Positions 1-12,479 of a stretch of DNA of 64,000 nucleotides are shown here, piece after piece. This DNA comes from Myrica gale. Lineage: Eukaryota > Streptophyta > Magnoliopsida > Fagales > Myricaceae. The stretch's first letter is position 1. Each line of letters opens with the position of its first letter. The notes under the pieces are model-generated. The model did not search any database. It saw only the letters and a program-made list of their open reading frames with translations, and was not told the DNA's origin. The stretch is taken from contig OZ005615.1 of NCBI GenBank assembly GCA_963930655.1, positions 11,302,001-11,366,000 of the forward strand, in the 5' to 3' direction. The position numbers were made by a program, and so were the translations under genes.

Positions 1-3000
1 ACTTTTATATTTTTCTTAACACGTATACGTCCTTCACCAGAACATTTCCGGCAATATTCAGATATTACTTCACCATTCCCGCCACAACTCGGACATACAG
101 AAACCTAATATTGACAGAAAGATAGAGTAAGTTTAAGTGCTGAAAAAAAGGGAGTCTTAAATAATGATGATTTACATTATCCCCTGATATGAAGGTTGCA
201 TGCACAACATGAAAGCAATGGAATCTGAACCCAACTATCTACCACATCTCTGTCCTTTGAATGATACTAGGTTTCATAATCTTCAGCATTACCAATATGG
301 TTGTTTCTAGAACCTAATAAAGAGCAAGTCCTTTTTTCTCTTGGGTAATTACTAATAGTCAAAGAACACTAAAAGGGGCCCAACCCGGTGAAGAAACAGA
401 AAAGCCTTGGAAAATGTATTGAGAAGACAATGAAACCCAAAGTTAAAAAGGATGAGTTGCAAAGTGATTTGTACGCCCCAATGAAGGACTGAGCATTTTC
501 AGGGACTAGCCCCCTTCCCATTACTCAAGAGAGCAATTACTCGCACAACATAGAGCTCGACAGTTACTTCAAAACACAGGGACTTAAAGCCTTGGGATCC
601 CTCTTTTGAAATCATCCAAATATTCTTCCTGCCCAAAAAAGGCCCAGTATTTCTTTCCAACCATTCTCCACATCAAACAAGGAGGATTGCTCTCCACAAC
701 TGAACCCTCTCAAGACATATATCTTCCTACCGTAGGATATGTCTACCACATAACTCCTCTTCCAATTAACAAAAAAGCCAGAGAACAACAATGACCAAGA
801 GCCTGAACATTTGAGCTGTACAAACTTTAAGTGACCTAGATAACGTCATCACTTTTGGAAATGTAGCACCATACCTAATACAAAACTTTCTAGTCTGTAC
901 ACTTCAAACTATGTAATTTTGTTGCAAATTCAGTTCAAAGCAGTACCCTCCAGAGAGGAAGAAACGTGTAATAGGAGCATTGCAAGAGAAATGCTTCTCC
1001 GAGGAAGCTTCCCCGTAAACACTGCAAAAAGTTTTTCACATACTTGGTTTCCAACAGCCACACAACAGGACTCGATATGAAAACAAAAGGAGTGTCGATC
1101 AAGTCCACATCCCAATCCAGAAAAAGGTAACAACAACAACCTTAAACTCAATTGCAATGAACCACCTGATCATTCCATGTACCTAGCCACCAAGCCTCTT
1201 GCTAATCATCTTAACTAATGGATGCATTTCAAGAATTAAGTGAACATCGAAAATTGTAAAGCAATCAAAAGCTCAAATTCAGGAAGAAACGGTTCTAAGA
1301 TACCTGTGAAAACATGCCAAAAGGTGTCTGCTCGGTTCTCATAACTTGACCCCTCCCACCGCAAGTTGAGCATATCCTCATTTTGGAACCTATCTTTGCT
1401 CCAGTACCAGCACAAACTTCACATGTTTCCAGATGGGAAAGGTCAAATTCTTTTTCCACACCAAAAATGGCCTCAGAAAATTCTAAAGTGATGTCATAAC
1501 TGAAATGCATTGCAACCATAGGTCAGATCAAAGTGCTTAATAAACAACAGACTAAATCTACTACGAGAAATAACAATTGACAGTAAAGATATAATGAGAC
1601 GATAAAACATGGGACTGAAACAATAAGTAAGTTAGTGAATACAGAGTATACATCAAGGTCAAATTACATGGATAAAAAAAGTACACCCTAAGGATTAACC
1701 ATAAGAAGCAATGCTGCATCCATTCCTTGTTGATGCATATAAGAAAGTCCATGAGAGGGTTGGCTGTATGCCTTTGAGTCTTGCACAACTATATAGCACT
1801 AGGTTCTTGAAATATTTAGCTAGAGTTATATTATTGTAAATGTAGGTGCACAACTACTGTAGAGACATGTATTGATGTATAAGGAGCATAGCCAATAAGT
1901 TCAACCAATCAATTTACAACATTTCTCCCTGGTAATAACAACAAAAACACTAACGAAAAGAAGATACTAGCCTTTGTTACCAAAGACAAAGCACCCATCT
2001 TACACTAACCACACACCCAACTCATATTTAGCTTTTGATCCCATCACAAATTTTAGCCACAATATTTAGTACTCTGTTCTATAAAAGCAAAAACCTTCAC
2101 GTGAGTAATCATGTTAAATTAAGGGAAATTTGCTTTTTAGTAACTGGGTTTTACCCTCTTTTTATTTTTAGTCCTTAAACTTAATTAGTCAAATTTTGAG
2201 TCCTTTAATTTTCACTCCGTTTAAATTTTAGTCCTTCTGTTACCCTAATTAACGGAATAATTTTACATGTCAGTTTCCATCTAACACGCCACCCTTCATT
2301 TCCACGTTAGCCTCAACCAATTGAACGTGATTTCTTAAACGACCTGTAGCTTCTATTTAATTGACTCATTAAAACTTAAAGCCTCAGCCTCGTCGTTCTC
2401 ATGTCAACCGCAAGAGGCCCTTCAAATTTCAACTTCACCACTTCATCGAACTTCCACTTCTCGTGTATAGAATCCACCAAAGCCTGTGTAATACCTGCAA
2501 CTCCCACCTTTGTCCTTTCCAGCATCCTCAAAGATACATTTCTGTGTTTCTTGACATGAGAAAGACGAGGCTGAGGCTTTAAGTTTTATGTAGAGTTTCA
2601 ATTAAATAGAAGCTACAGGTCGTTTAAGAAATCACGTTCAATTGGTTGAGGCTAACGTGGAAATGAAGGGTGGCGTGTTAGATGGAAGCTGACGTGTAAA
2701 ATTATTCCGTTAATTAGGGTGACGGAGGGTAACGGAAGGACTAAAATTTAAACGGAGTGAAAATTAAAGGACTAAAAATTTGACTCATTAAGTTTAAGGA
2801 CTAAAATTTAAACGGAATGAAAATTAAAGGACTAAAAATTTGACTCATTAAGTTTAAGGACTAAAAATAAAAAGAGGGTAAAACCCAGTGACTAAAAAGC
2901 AAATTTCCCTTAAATTAAAGAATGACCTTTTTTGGGAACTTATATAAGGTGTGACTATCAAATTTAGGACCTTTCAAATCTTCAAGATTGGCACTTCGCA

Positions 3001-6000
3001 TGACAATGTCTGCTTTCCTTGCATTGCACATGACAAAATGGTGACCATATGGTGTTGTTCTTAGTGACAGTGCAATGATGATGAAGATTAGTCAATCCGA
3101 TATGAATTTGATTGGAATTGGTGGCCATCTATGGCTTGATGGTCATGGGTAGAAACATTGGACTGCAGTGAACGACAGATAGTGTTGGATCAGCAAGGCA
3201 GCACCTGGAGGTGCAAATGAGTTCAACCCAAATGGCACTTCCTTCCTTGTAAGAACAAAATGAAGGATGAGATCGTGCATAGAAAATTCACTCAGTCAAC
3301 GTGTAGCTTACCAATAAAACCCAAGATTGCTTGGAGGCCCAGCACCTGTTTCCTCCAATTTTCTACTCTATATCCTTTGCCATTTTTGCCTTTTCTTTTC
3401 CCTCTTCTTTTTATGGCAAGCAAATGTCGCAGCCACTATTGGACAAAATTTTCATATACATTGTCGTCCAACAATAAGAGGATACATTTCGTTGGGTCGA
3501 AACAACTGCAGGGCATAGGGATCTATTTGAACTGAATGACAAAGTTGAGTGTTTATGCTTAAAGCATTTAAATTAGAGAGGTGTTTAAACATATCCTCCT
3601 ATAGAAAATTCCCAAATTGGATATAACTCGGCTTTGTAACCCCCCCCCCCCCCCCCCAAACACAAAAAAATAAAACCAACCATCTCCCCTCCCTCCCTTT
3701 CTACTCCTCAATCCTAGTGAGCAAGGTAGATACTGGGTTACAAAGAACAACAATTGTGAATGTTATGTCACATTTTGTAAGCACAGAGCTTAAATGGAAC
3801 CAGTCATCTAATGTCTAGCAACAGCAACTGAAATGCAATAAGTTAGTTATTCGCCAGGCTGATGAGATGGAAAAAAAATCGCACTGTGCACTACCTCTCA
3901 AGCAACTACATAACTCTATTTTTGCAAGTAAGAAGATAGTGGTAATCAAATACGAATGAGTATCTGTAAAACATTAATCACATTCCCACTAACCGTATAT
4001 CTTCACCCTTGGTAACAGTAGTACGTCGGCGAGTTCCAAATCCAGCAGAGTCCATACCAGGGAATCCACCCATACTTGGCCCAAAAAAAGCCTCAAACAA
4101 ATCAAAAGGATTAGTCTGCAAAAAGAAGATCCTAACAAACATCAGGGACACCAACATCGGTAAAGCATCTAATGCATAAAAGGAGACCAATTCATATTTA
4201 TGTTTTCTTTGTATTGGTTTGGAAGGACAACAAACTTTCAACAGAAAGTATCTGACAGTAGAAAGGAACCTTCATGCAGATTCATCTCCTATATTTCTAC
4301 TACAAAACAACATCAAGCATTACATTCTGGTCAGGATATGCTAAAAATGTTCACATCCTTAAACAGCAGAACTTCTAACAATTAACACATCGGTCGCACA
4401 ATGAGAACAACAATCTTTTATTTTATTTTTTGTGGGTTTTTTTTGGAGGGCGGGGGCAGTCAATTTTTCAGCTGTGAGGGTTTCCCTTTACTCCAATTTT
4501 CCAACAAATACCACATTATGAGGAAAAGTAGAAAGAGATGAACAGCAATTAAAAAGGTTAGAGCTTTAAAAGTACAGCTAAATCTCGAAAATTCTAGAGA
4601 AAGTAGGACACCTTTGGTCCATAAGCTCATGGAAGAAATTGAAAACAGTATCCATTGGCTACATTTAGGGACCCTCCCACAAATCTCTTCACCACCCCCC
4701 AAACAAAGAGGGGAAACCACAAAACAACATATATGTACACACTAACAGAGACAGCATAACCAATTCTTGGCTCACATTATGTCAGAATCTATTGCTCAAT
4801 TTTGCCCTAGGTAGCTATCAAATTGTAAAGCATCAGTCATTAACCTCCCACATCCACTCCTCCCTTCTTTTCTCCTATTGTGGAAAATCCAATGGTCACT
4901 TAGTTTCTCAAATTAACTTGAGACTCTGAATGGAAACTGAACAGATAGAGACTACGCTGCTCTGAGAGACTGACAATACATATTCTCCAATGATGCCAAT
5001 GGCATGCTTACAGGTCAATGCTTCAAGTATATGACACCTTCTCAGACATACTACTCACCACATAAAATAATATAGAAGTAAAGTAGAGTACCGTGTAAGC
5101 ACTTGATGGTCCGCCTACTGTACTCTTAACTCCAGCTTCGCCATATTGATCATACAAAGCCCTCTTTTTATCATCTGATAGCACCTGACAGTGTTATAGC
5201 TCAGAATTCAAAAGACAATATAATACGCTATTTGAAAATTGTGCTTTCAAACAATACTGTACTGTGAACCACATTCTGAAGTTTTATAATTTTAACAACA
5301 TTTTCTATACACAAAAGCACTTGTGTCATGGACAGAGATGTGATCTACATGCAGATGAATACTTGAGTACACAGTGGTAAGACATCGATCCAGTACAAAA
5401 TCCACTACATGCCGATAAACAAGACAAGACAGAGAGCTCGACAACCAAAACTCAAAAAAATGTGCTTCAATATGCAACCACCTTTAAGGAAATTAACACA
5501 GTCGATCTTTCTGTTAAAACTAAAGCACTGCAAGTTGCCTGCCATACACTTTTTCCAGATTGTGTTCGATTAACAACTCTTCACTCATATCAATCTTCAA
5601 AGTCTACAATGCTTCAAAAGTGTGAGGGGTCTACAAACAAACAAAACAATGCATATAACGTTATTGTGGCACAAACACATAGGCAGAGACATGTTTGACT
5701 GATATAACTCCAATTGACTCAAGGAGAACCTTACACGGTCACACAGCACATGTTGCAGGCCTACCTAATGATTTTCAGGGGATTCGACTAGATTGGAAGC
5801 AGAAGGGAGGATAACATACTTCCTTACTTATTTGTTGTCATGAATCATTCACATGCATAGATGGACCAAATCAGGCTGAACTGGGACCACAGAGTTTATT
5901 TCTTGCTTTAAAGATCTAACAAACATTTATTGCATTACTAAAGAGGAAGTGAAGGCAAAATTAGAAAACAAATTAAAAACTTTGAAACATTTATCCTCAT

Positions 6001-6626
6001 CCATACCTCATACGCAGCGCTAATCTCTTTGAACTTTTCAGTTGCTCCAGGTTGCTTGTTGACATCAGGGTGGTACTTGGGGCAAGAATAACAAATGAGA
6101 TGTTAGGATTTAAAGGAATTCTTATGAGATGTACCGTCTTAGTGAGTATTACTAGCGGCCAAATTATTAGAGAAAGAACAAAACTTAAGGTAAACATATC
6201 AATATAATTGAAAAGAATCAAACAAGATCCATATATTGCTTCGCTAACACATTTATTACCCTAAGGTAGCATCAGCTATCTTAGATCATTCGAAAGGAAA
6301 AATTACAGAGGTACCCTAACCCAAGTAAATCTTAGTACCTGGCGTGCTAACCTCCGATAAGCTGTCTTGATTTCCTTGCTGGTGGCAGACTTGGAAACTT
6401 CAAGAGTAGCATAGTAGTCCCCGGAAGCAGTAACCACTGTTCTAAAGCGCCTCGCAGAGACCCTTGTATTGAGTTTCGTAAAAGAAGAAGAAGAAGAGGA
6501 CGAAGAAGAAGAAAGAGAGATGAAATTCTTGTGCGTCCCACAGAAAAAAGAAGAAGACGATGATGAAGAAGAAGAAGACGGCGTGAAGAGAGAAGGTTGC
6601 AGAAGTGAAAGAGACGTGGTGGCCAT
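1..6626 (-). CDS. DJA7: Chloroplast type-A DnaJ/Hsp40 co-chaperone (DJA7-like), 3' end outside the window
   Basis: Co-chaperone that delivers clients to plastid Hsp70 and stimulates its ATPase. Exons on the minus strand: 6626-6339, 6075-6007, 5184-5092, 4115-3994, 1499-1304 and 104-1 (continuing off the edge); the first five total 768 nt and stay in frame. The first in-frame ATG is 6626. Residues 1-65 form a serine-rich, basic transit-like peptide whose serine runs come from (TCT/TCC)n repeats. The J domain follows, with its HPD motif in exon 2 (YHPDVN), then a Gly/Phe stretch in exon 4 (GGFPGM). All four zinc motifs are present: [32 protein letters not shown]. That makes it type A, closest in memory to Arabidopsis At1g80030. 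Intron 5 (105-1303) is short, while the 2.5-kb intron 4 (1500-3993) hosts a foldback MULE and a poly-C tract. The C-terminal substrate-binding part is not in the window. Confidence 0.93.
2123..2909. mobile_element. Foldback Mutator-like element (Pack-MULE type) in DnaJ intron 4
   Basis: A 787-bp element with very long terminal inverted repeats, about 2123-2407 and 2551-2909, starting GGGAAATTTGCTTTTTAGT. It is flanked by a perfect 9-bp target duplication, TTAAATTAA (2114-2122 and 2910-2918), the Mutator signature. The right arm is longer because a unit of about 60 bp (near 2735-2855) is tandemly duplicated. It encodes no transposase, so it must have been mobilised in trans. The 143-bp loop is not part of the inverted repeat and looks like captured host coding sequence (separate entry). 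Well-matched arms suggest a fairly recent insertion. Confidence 0.9.
2403..2550 (-). pseudogene. Captured CRM-domain (CRS1/YhbY) exon fragment inside the MULE
   Basis: The minus strand of the element loop is open for about 50 codons. It contains [20 protein letters not shown], then [14 protein letters not shown]: the GxxGxT/xxLVxxIHxxW core and the following [10 protein letters not shown] strand of the CRM RNA-binding domain. CRM proteins (CRS1, CAF1/2, CFM family) bind group II introns and assist organellar splicing. The fragment covers only about half of one CRM domain, has no start codon, and lies in the same sense as the host DnaJ transcript. The donor gene is not in the window. The family call is from remembered consensus and is fairly strong. 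Confidence 0.75.
3640..3657. repeat. Poly-C tract (18 C)
   Basis: An uninterrupted run of 18 C followed by an A-rich stretch, inside DnaJ intron 4. On the transcript strand this is poly-G. It is one of three such runs in the window. Confidence 0.95.
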
Positions 6627-7716
6627 TGAGGAATCTGTGTGGTTATGGGAAGGAGACGAAGTGTTCGATAGAACTCCTAAGAACAAAGGAAGAAGATGAG
6701 GTGGTTTATGATTCTGTTCATGTCTGTCGGGCAGTTTAGTGCACCGGAAGAGGGCTGGGAATGACAACGGAAGAATGGAAAAGGTTGTCTTTTATCTACA
6801 GATGAAAAGGGGGATGGCTAGCTATGGGAGGTAGGGGAACTTAACAGATGTGTGGTGTTGAGTGTGACTTTCTTTACAACACGTTCAGAACACCTCTTTT
6901 CTCTCTGAGCAGGGCAAGGAGTCAAATTACTTACGTACCAAAAAAAAAAAGTCATATATGTCCGAAGAGAAAATAATAATAATAATAGGGGTTATATTTA
7001 AAAAAATACCGGAAATACCGGTCCTGGAGCGCGGCGCCAGGACATGGATAAGTTTTCGGACAGCATCATATCTACCAAAACACACGTCGGATTCCGGGTA
7101 AACGTTTTCGTTTCTCTTCCAAAACTTTCCTCCATGTCAACCCCCCCCCCCCCCCCCATTGAAACAGAATTCACGTTTTCTGTGGTTCCATTTCTTACCA
7201 ACGGTGATAATCAAATTCTGTTTGGTGTGCTAGAAAGTTTGAAAAGAATGAAAATACTCGTTCAGAATTCCTCCACAACCCCTCCCCCCCCATAAAAAAA
7301 TGTCCGAAGGCAACAAAAGAAGGAAAAATCTTACTGTTGTTAGAATATTTTATAAAAAAAATCATGGTTATATATGATACGGAATGTTTTCTTGTACTAA
7401 CGAATAAAAACTTGTACCCACAGCCAAGCAACAAACTGTTCTAGACGTTTAAACGATCCTACACTTAAGCCAGTCACAGAATAGACAAACAAAACATTCA
7501 TTGAACAAATTGGAATTTGATAGAAAATTATTGCTGATCACTCACAATTCCGTACTGGGGGAGCACGCAGCATCAACCAACAACGAAGTTTACATCAAGA
7601 CATAACTAGCCCAACATGCATGAACTACACAACCTTTGACATGGTAATCTACAATAAGTAACAGATGCAGCATTCCTCTCCGACCTATTATTAAACATTT
7701 AACTTCCATCTTGCTC
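6627..7716. other. Intergenic DNA between DnaJ 5' end and CUE 3' end
   Basis: Holds the DnaJ promoter and 5' leader (minus strand) and the CUE 3' flank. A 17-C run lies at 7141-7157. A short GC-rich palindrome (GGCGCC with flanks) lies near 7020-7045. No coding region or TE boundary was recognised. Confidence 0.6.
7141..7157. repeat. Poly-C tract (17 C)
   Basis: Uninterrupted run of C upstream of the DnaJ gene; a shorter C run (8 C) follows near 7283-7290. Confidence 0.95.
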
Positions 7717-9977
7717 TTAGAAGACATCGGGATGAAATCGTCCGGGAATAGAGCTGCTCCGGTTGGCCTGCTTCAGATGCATTGACAAGGTATAGTTGTT
7801 CATCTGCATCCCAAAACATGAAATTGGACAAATCAGTAGGCAATAAAGCAAATTTGCCTCAAGCATGACAGGAGGAGCGCACTTTTCACCATTAAATTAC
7901 CACAACACTAAATGTAAATTAAATGTGGCATCCTAACCATTCATGATCCTACTCTTGAAAACCAAACAACAAATAATCGAGCAGAAAAAGAATTACAAAA
8001 GGTTTCTCATTCTGACCTCAAGTGTTCTCAGCTGCTCTTGATACTGAGATACCAACTGCTTAAAATGGTGCAACTCTCCGTTCACATTCTCATACTCTTT
8101 CTGGCGTTCATGCTGGATGGCCACAGCACGCTTAAGGATGGTATTCTCCCGCATGAGTCCTTCAATTTGTTCCTTCAACATCACATTTTCCTGATATTTG
8201 CAAACACTATCAAGTCTAGAAAGCCAGTTCAAATAGAAGCCGATAGAGAGATCATTCTGCCATCATTAAATAGCCATTCATCTTAAAAACTTAAACTGGG
8301 AAAAAAATATTTGTGCTGAAAGATTAAGTACCATTATATATTCAGCTTGTATCACATTGAAAGAAAATAATCAACATCAGACTGATATCTAACCATCTAC
8401 TTTTCCATCCAGCAACTATTCCTTTACTTTTTAGTACTACTAGTTCTCTTATATTTATTCAAAAAAGAGCATGTAAACATTTTAAGAAGAAATGCAACCA
8501 AAACCTAGATGTAGTCATGAGAAGAGAAATAACCCACCTTGCAAAGAGTTTCTGTTGCCTCGCCAGCACTTGAACTGATGGACTTCTCTAAATTCCCAAG
8601 CAATCTTGTAGCATGGGCTTTGGCATCATCCATACTGGTGGCAAACATCATTTCCCTCACAAACAGGTCAACCCATTCAGCCCCTTCCATAGGAAGATTA
8701 TTTGGAGCCCACAAATGATCAGGCGTAACATCATTTCCATCATTTGTCAATACACCTATCAAATTTCCAAGCAGCTGTGAGATTTTTTTCCCATAAAAGA
8801 CTAATCAGAAACAGTGCAACTCAGAGTTGCTGGATTAGCACTCAGATCTCTACGGCACACGTATAAATTCAGGAATGGAAAGCAATTTCAAAGTGATTAT
8901 CTTCTCAAAGACTTTACTGTTTCCGCTCAAAGCCTTGATCAAAACCACACCAAAGGTAGATAGGTGGAATAGCTACTTTTTTTTTTCCTCTAGGCAATGG
9001 TATGGGGGGGGATCCAGGATAAGGGTTTGACCCTACGATAACCAAGGATAGCTATTCACAAGACTAGTCACAAATGCTCAATACCTAATAATAGACATAC
9101 ATTTCAATGAAAACCTGTGCAGATTGGAGCACATAATATACCTTTCTCCACAATTGCACCTGATTCTTCAGCACAACCGGAATTGTCCTCTGCAGATCCT
9201 AGGCAAAGCTCATGCAGCCTCTGGATAGCAGCATCCAAATCATTACTGCATTCTTGTAGTGCTCTCTCAAGAATCTGAAAGGCAATTATCAAATGGTCAG
9301 AAAGATGGCAAAAGAATCTAGCTGAAACTATCAAGCACGCAATCAATTACTGCTTGAAAGAAAAAACAATATTTCAAAGCAAAATGAAAAGGTAAACATC
9401 ACTAATCAGAAGTGAAACAGAATATGATTTCAAGCATAAAGATTATATGAGAAGGGAGTAAAGCAATAAATCTTGCTCTCTCGAAGGAAGGATTCCTTCT
9501 TGAAGCAAAAACACCATACGGTTTAAGTAAAGCCAATAATTTATCCTTAGTATTCTAATTAAAAGTTTGACGACAACATCAATTCAGAGACAACTCAAGT
9601 TGAATCCATTCATACCTACATCCTCAAGAAGAAAAAATAACCAAAATAAATTGCAAAACTTAAATTCATCAGCGAACCTTTTTCTTCAGAAACCAAACAG
9701 AGAACAATTATTTGCAACCAAACACAACAAACACGTCAATGACATTTATAAAGCTCCCCCCACATATACATTATGTGATGAGAGAGAAAGCGAGAGAATT
9801 GGTAGTTACGTGCAGTTCCATGTCAGGAAAAACAGAGCGGAGCTGATCGAGGAGTGACGGCGCAGAAAAACGAATCGGCGAAGAGGAAGAGGAGCAGCGG
9901 AGCCTCTTGGAGACTGGAGGTGACGGAGGAAGCTCTTCGAAGAAAGATCTCTTGCTCCCACACACAGCAGCAGACAT
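7717..9977 (-). CDS. CUE-domain (ubiquitin-binding) coiled-coil protein, At1g80040/At5g32440-like
   Basis: Five exons on the minus strand: 9977-9810, 9274-9142, 8755-8538, 8190-8017 and 7803-7717 (stop at 7719-7717), 780 nt in frame, giving 259 residues. The N-terminus (MSAAVCGSKRSFFEELP) is serine-rich and basic. A CUE domain spans about residues 42-85: FPDM in exon 1 and LERALQECSNDLDAAIQRLH across the junction, the FP and LL-type contacts used to bind ubiquitin. Residues 110-170 hold the conserved GAEWVDLFVREMM block. Exon 4 is a long coiled coil (QIEGLMRENTILKRAV...QYQEQLRTLE). The protein ends SSSIPGRFHPDVF. The exact function in plants is not known to me. The acceptor chosen for exon 3 (8755) is the one that keeps frame; another, 8812, would also keep frame and add residues. 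Confidence 0.85.
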
Positions 9978-9981
9978 CGTC

Positions 9982-10026
9982 CTCTTCTTCTTCTTCTTCT
10001 TCTTCTTCTTCAACAACAACAATCAA
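9982..10026. repeat. (TTC)n then (AAC)n microsatellite in the CUE-gene 5' leader
   Basis: About nine TTC units followed by about four AAC units, immediately upstream of the CUE gene ATG. On the transcript it reads (GAA)n, ending 6 nt before the start codon. It is probably polymorphic in length. Confidence 0.9.
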
Positions 10027-10670
10027 CAGCAATTCTTATTCCGATTCCTCTCTGTCTGTCCGTTGCAACGGTCCAATTCCAAATATAGAAGAATAAAAGT
10101 AATACCGAAATTCCGATCTGAGATTCTGGGTTTAGGGTTAGGGGTGTACCTTCTGAAGATGGATACGGATTGTCTTGAGGGTTGGGTTTGAAATTGTGTA
10201 ATGACGGTTTTATAACGGGGGATGAGACGGTGGAGGAGGACAAGGACGAGCGCTTAAAAGTGCAACGTCATCTTTCTCTATAAATATTAAAAGCAAACAA
10301 ACAGAAAAGGTTTTCAAGTTTCCGAAATTCGCTACTGTACGTTTACGTTAAGGGCTATCTTTGTGTTCTATTTTCACACACCGAATCATGGAATACAAAT
10401 GTACGTTAAGGATATACGTGTGATTTACGTACGACATACGGAAGTGTTTAATTTTAAAAAACGGATAATGTTTTTATCATATTTCATGCGGACCCTGCAG
10501 CGCGGTCAGAGATCTTGAGCCCCGCAAGGGTCTGATGTGATTCCCTAAAAAGTCCACGGTTATAAATGTCAAAAAGAGTAGGAATACGACGAGAGTACGA
10601 GACGTTGTCTCGGTTCGATGAGGGATATTTGGGCTCGCCCCCATCAGCTTCAGCCCGAATATGGTAGGAG

Positions 10671-11082
10671 TAGGGGTGATCACAACCGGACAGCAGTCCG
10701 GATCGGATCGGAAAATCAGATAGGATTTGCGGTCTGGTTCAGTCTGGTCCGATCCGCATTTATTACGGATCGGACCGCATTTACTAAAAAATAATAAAAA
10801 ATTATTAAAAAAAATACAAATTATAAATATAAAACGTTTAATTTTAATCTAAACTAAAACTTAACATTTTATATACACTTCCCCTTTGAAATTAACTTAA
10901 AAAAATTTGAAAAAAATTAAAAAATTGAAAAAAAATTAAAACCGCTCCGAACCACTTAAGTGGTCCGGACCGGACCGCATTTAGTGAAACCGGACCGGAC
11001 CACTTATAAGTGGTCCGGTCCGGTCCTTTAATATACTAGGATCGGAATGCGGTCCGGACCGCATTCCGATTTTTCAGCCCTA
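10671..11082. mobile_element. Non-autonomous hAT-like element with CCGG-rich subterminal repeats (copy 1)
   Basis: Ends TAGGGGTG (left) and CAGCCCTA (right, reverse complement TAGGGCTG), which fits the hAT terminal pattern. The flanking 8-mers GGTAGGAG and AGTACGAG match at 6 of 8, a plausible aged target duplication. Both subterminal regions are dense in GGTCCGGACCGGACCGCATTT-like palindromic words; the middle is AT-rich with no ORF. A second copy sits at the right edge of the window (about 63655-63960) and shares the core word TTTAATTTTAATCTAAACTA. Confidence 0.6.
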
Positions 11083-11614
11083 AGTACGAGAACGAGACGC
11101 CTGATAAAATATGTGCTTGTTAAAATTATTTCCTATTCTCCAGGAAATTGGCCATTGATACCATTGGAATTCCATCTCAAAAGTTGGGGGCCTGATCCAT
11201 TGTCGAAGCACTCTTCTAAAAGGGAGAAAACATTTAGACCAAAGCATTAGGTCTAAAGCTTTTACGAAGGACTATCTAAATTTATTTTTGGGTTAATTAT
11301 TTTTTACATCCATTAGATTTGGAGGTTATTTTTGAGATATTATTAATTTCAAATATTTTTCACTCCTTATTAGAATTTTTAGTTAATCTGAACTGAAATG
11401 ATTTTTAAAAAAAATAATAATTTTGTTCCCATAATTTTTTAATAAATTGAGGTGTAAAGTCTATTTAACCCTTTATTTTTCTAAATTCTAAAGACAGAAA
11501 ATACTTTCAATTTAGAAAAACAAAACTAAATTGTTCTTTATAACAGGTCTAGACTCAAAACTTTGGTCTGAACCCTCGAACACTCCCATTTTATTCATGA
11601 AAGAGCAATGGGAT

Positions 11615-11962
11615 TATATTTCATTCAACGTTGTATCTGCACCCACCTGCTTTCTATTGCTGACATATCTACTCCACTGGCCGACTCTATTTTGTCTGAG
11701 TGAGCTACTACCAGGCATTTGATTGCTCGCCGAGGCTGGCGAGTGGCAAGATGATGATAACGATGAGCAGGTGAGGCCACGGACGAGGTTCAGCATGGCC
11801 GAGGGTCTCCAATCGCCAAGCCAGGTGAGTGAGGCCAACTCCTGAGGAGGGGTCCGTTAGGCATGAGGAGTTGGGCCACATCCTTGAGCAGAGTAGGGAC
11901 CATGGATCGGTTGTAATGGGCACGGAACCTGTTCAGTTGTTCTTCAATTAGATCCTCAAGTT
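11615..11962 (-). pseudogene. DOG1-domain (INP1-like) gene relic
   Basis: Minus-strand reading starts EDLIEEQLNRFRAHYNRSMV, continues PTLLKDVAQLLMP, then shifts frame near 11852 to ELASLTWLGDWRPSAMLNLV (about 11750-11850). The EQLxRFRxHYxRxM...LxxVAQLLxP...ELASLxWLGDWRPSA series is characteristic of DOG1-domain proteins, especially INAPERTURATE POLLEN1 relatives. There is no start codon in context, the domain is truncated, and at least one shift is present, so it is dead. Sequence downstream of about 11745 (to the stop at 11615) no longer resembles the family. Confidence 0.6.
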
Positions 11963-12252
11963 CCCACCTTTGTCTTGAGCTGCTTCTCTAGCCTGGTTGT
12001 TGCTATGTTCTTAAACTCTAGCCTCCACAGACTTTTGTTTATATAACACCCCTCCCTTGTTTGGTCCACCTGATCGATATAGCTTTTGATATAGATTTAG
12101 CTATAATATATGTGCTCATGTTATTTTTCTTGCATTTACATTCACGAGGGTAACTGGGCAGACAATGTATTAGGGTTGGCAGGGTAATTGGGATGATCAG
12201 GGGTAAGCCAGTAATTATTAGGGAGTTTGGAAGACAGACATTAGATTTCCCA

Positions 12253-12470
12253 AGGTATCTGAGTGTTGATTGCTCGGGGTATCTGAGTGTTGAGTTCCCG
12301 GGGTATCTGAGTGTTGAGTCCCCGGGTATCTGAGTGTTGATTGCTCGGGGTATCTGAGTGTTGAGTCCCCGAGTATCTGAGTGTTGATTGCTCGGGGTAT
12401 CTGAGTGTTGAGTTCCCGGGGTATCTGAGTGTTGAATTCCCGGGGTAACTGAGTAATGAAATTTCTAGAG
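12253..12470. repeat. Minisatellite, ~24-bp unit, about 8 good copies
   Basis: Units begin GTATCTGAGTGTTGA and end in one of three tails: TTGCTCGGG, GTTCCCGGG or GTCCCCGG. Order by tail from 12255 is roughly A B C A C A B B, followed by two degenerate units to about 12495. The 24-bp period gives two spurious overlapping minus-strand reading frames; I do not regard these as genes. Confidence 0.9.
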
Positions 12471-12479
12471 TGACTTGAA

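Noticed and set aside
8980-9050. Second SINE fragment in the CUE gene intron
   Set aside because: A T-run followed by TAGGCAATGGTATGGGG is reminiscent of the SINE tail, but there is no B box match and no target duplication.
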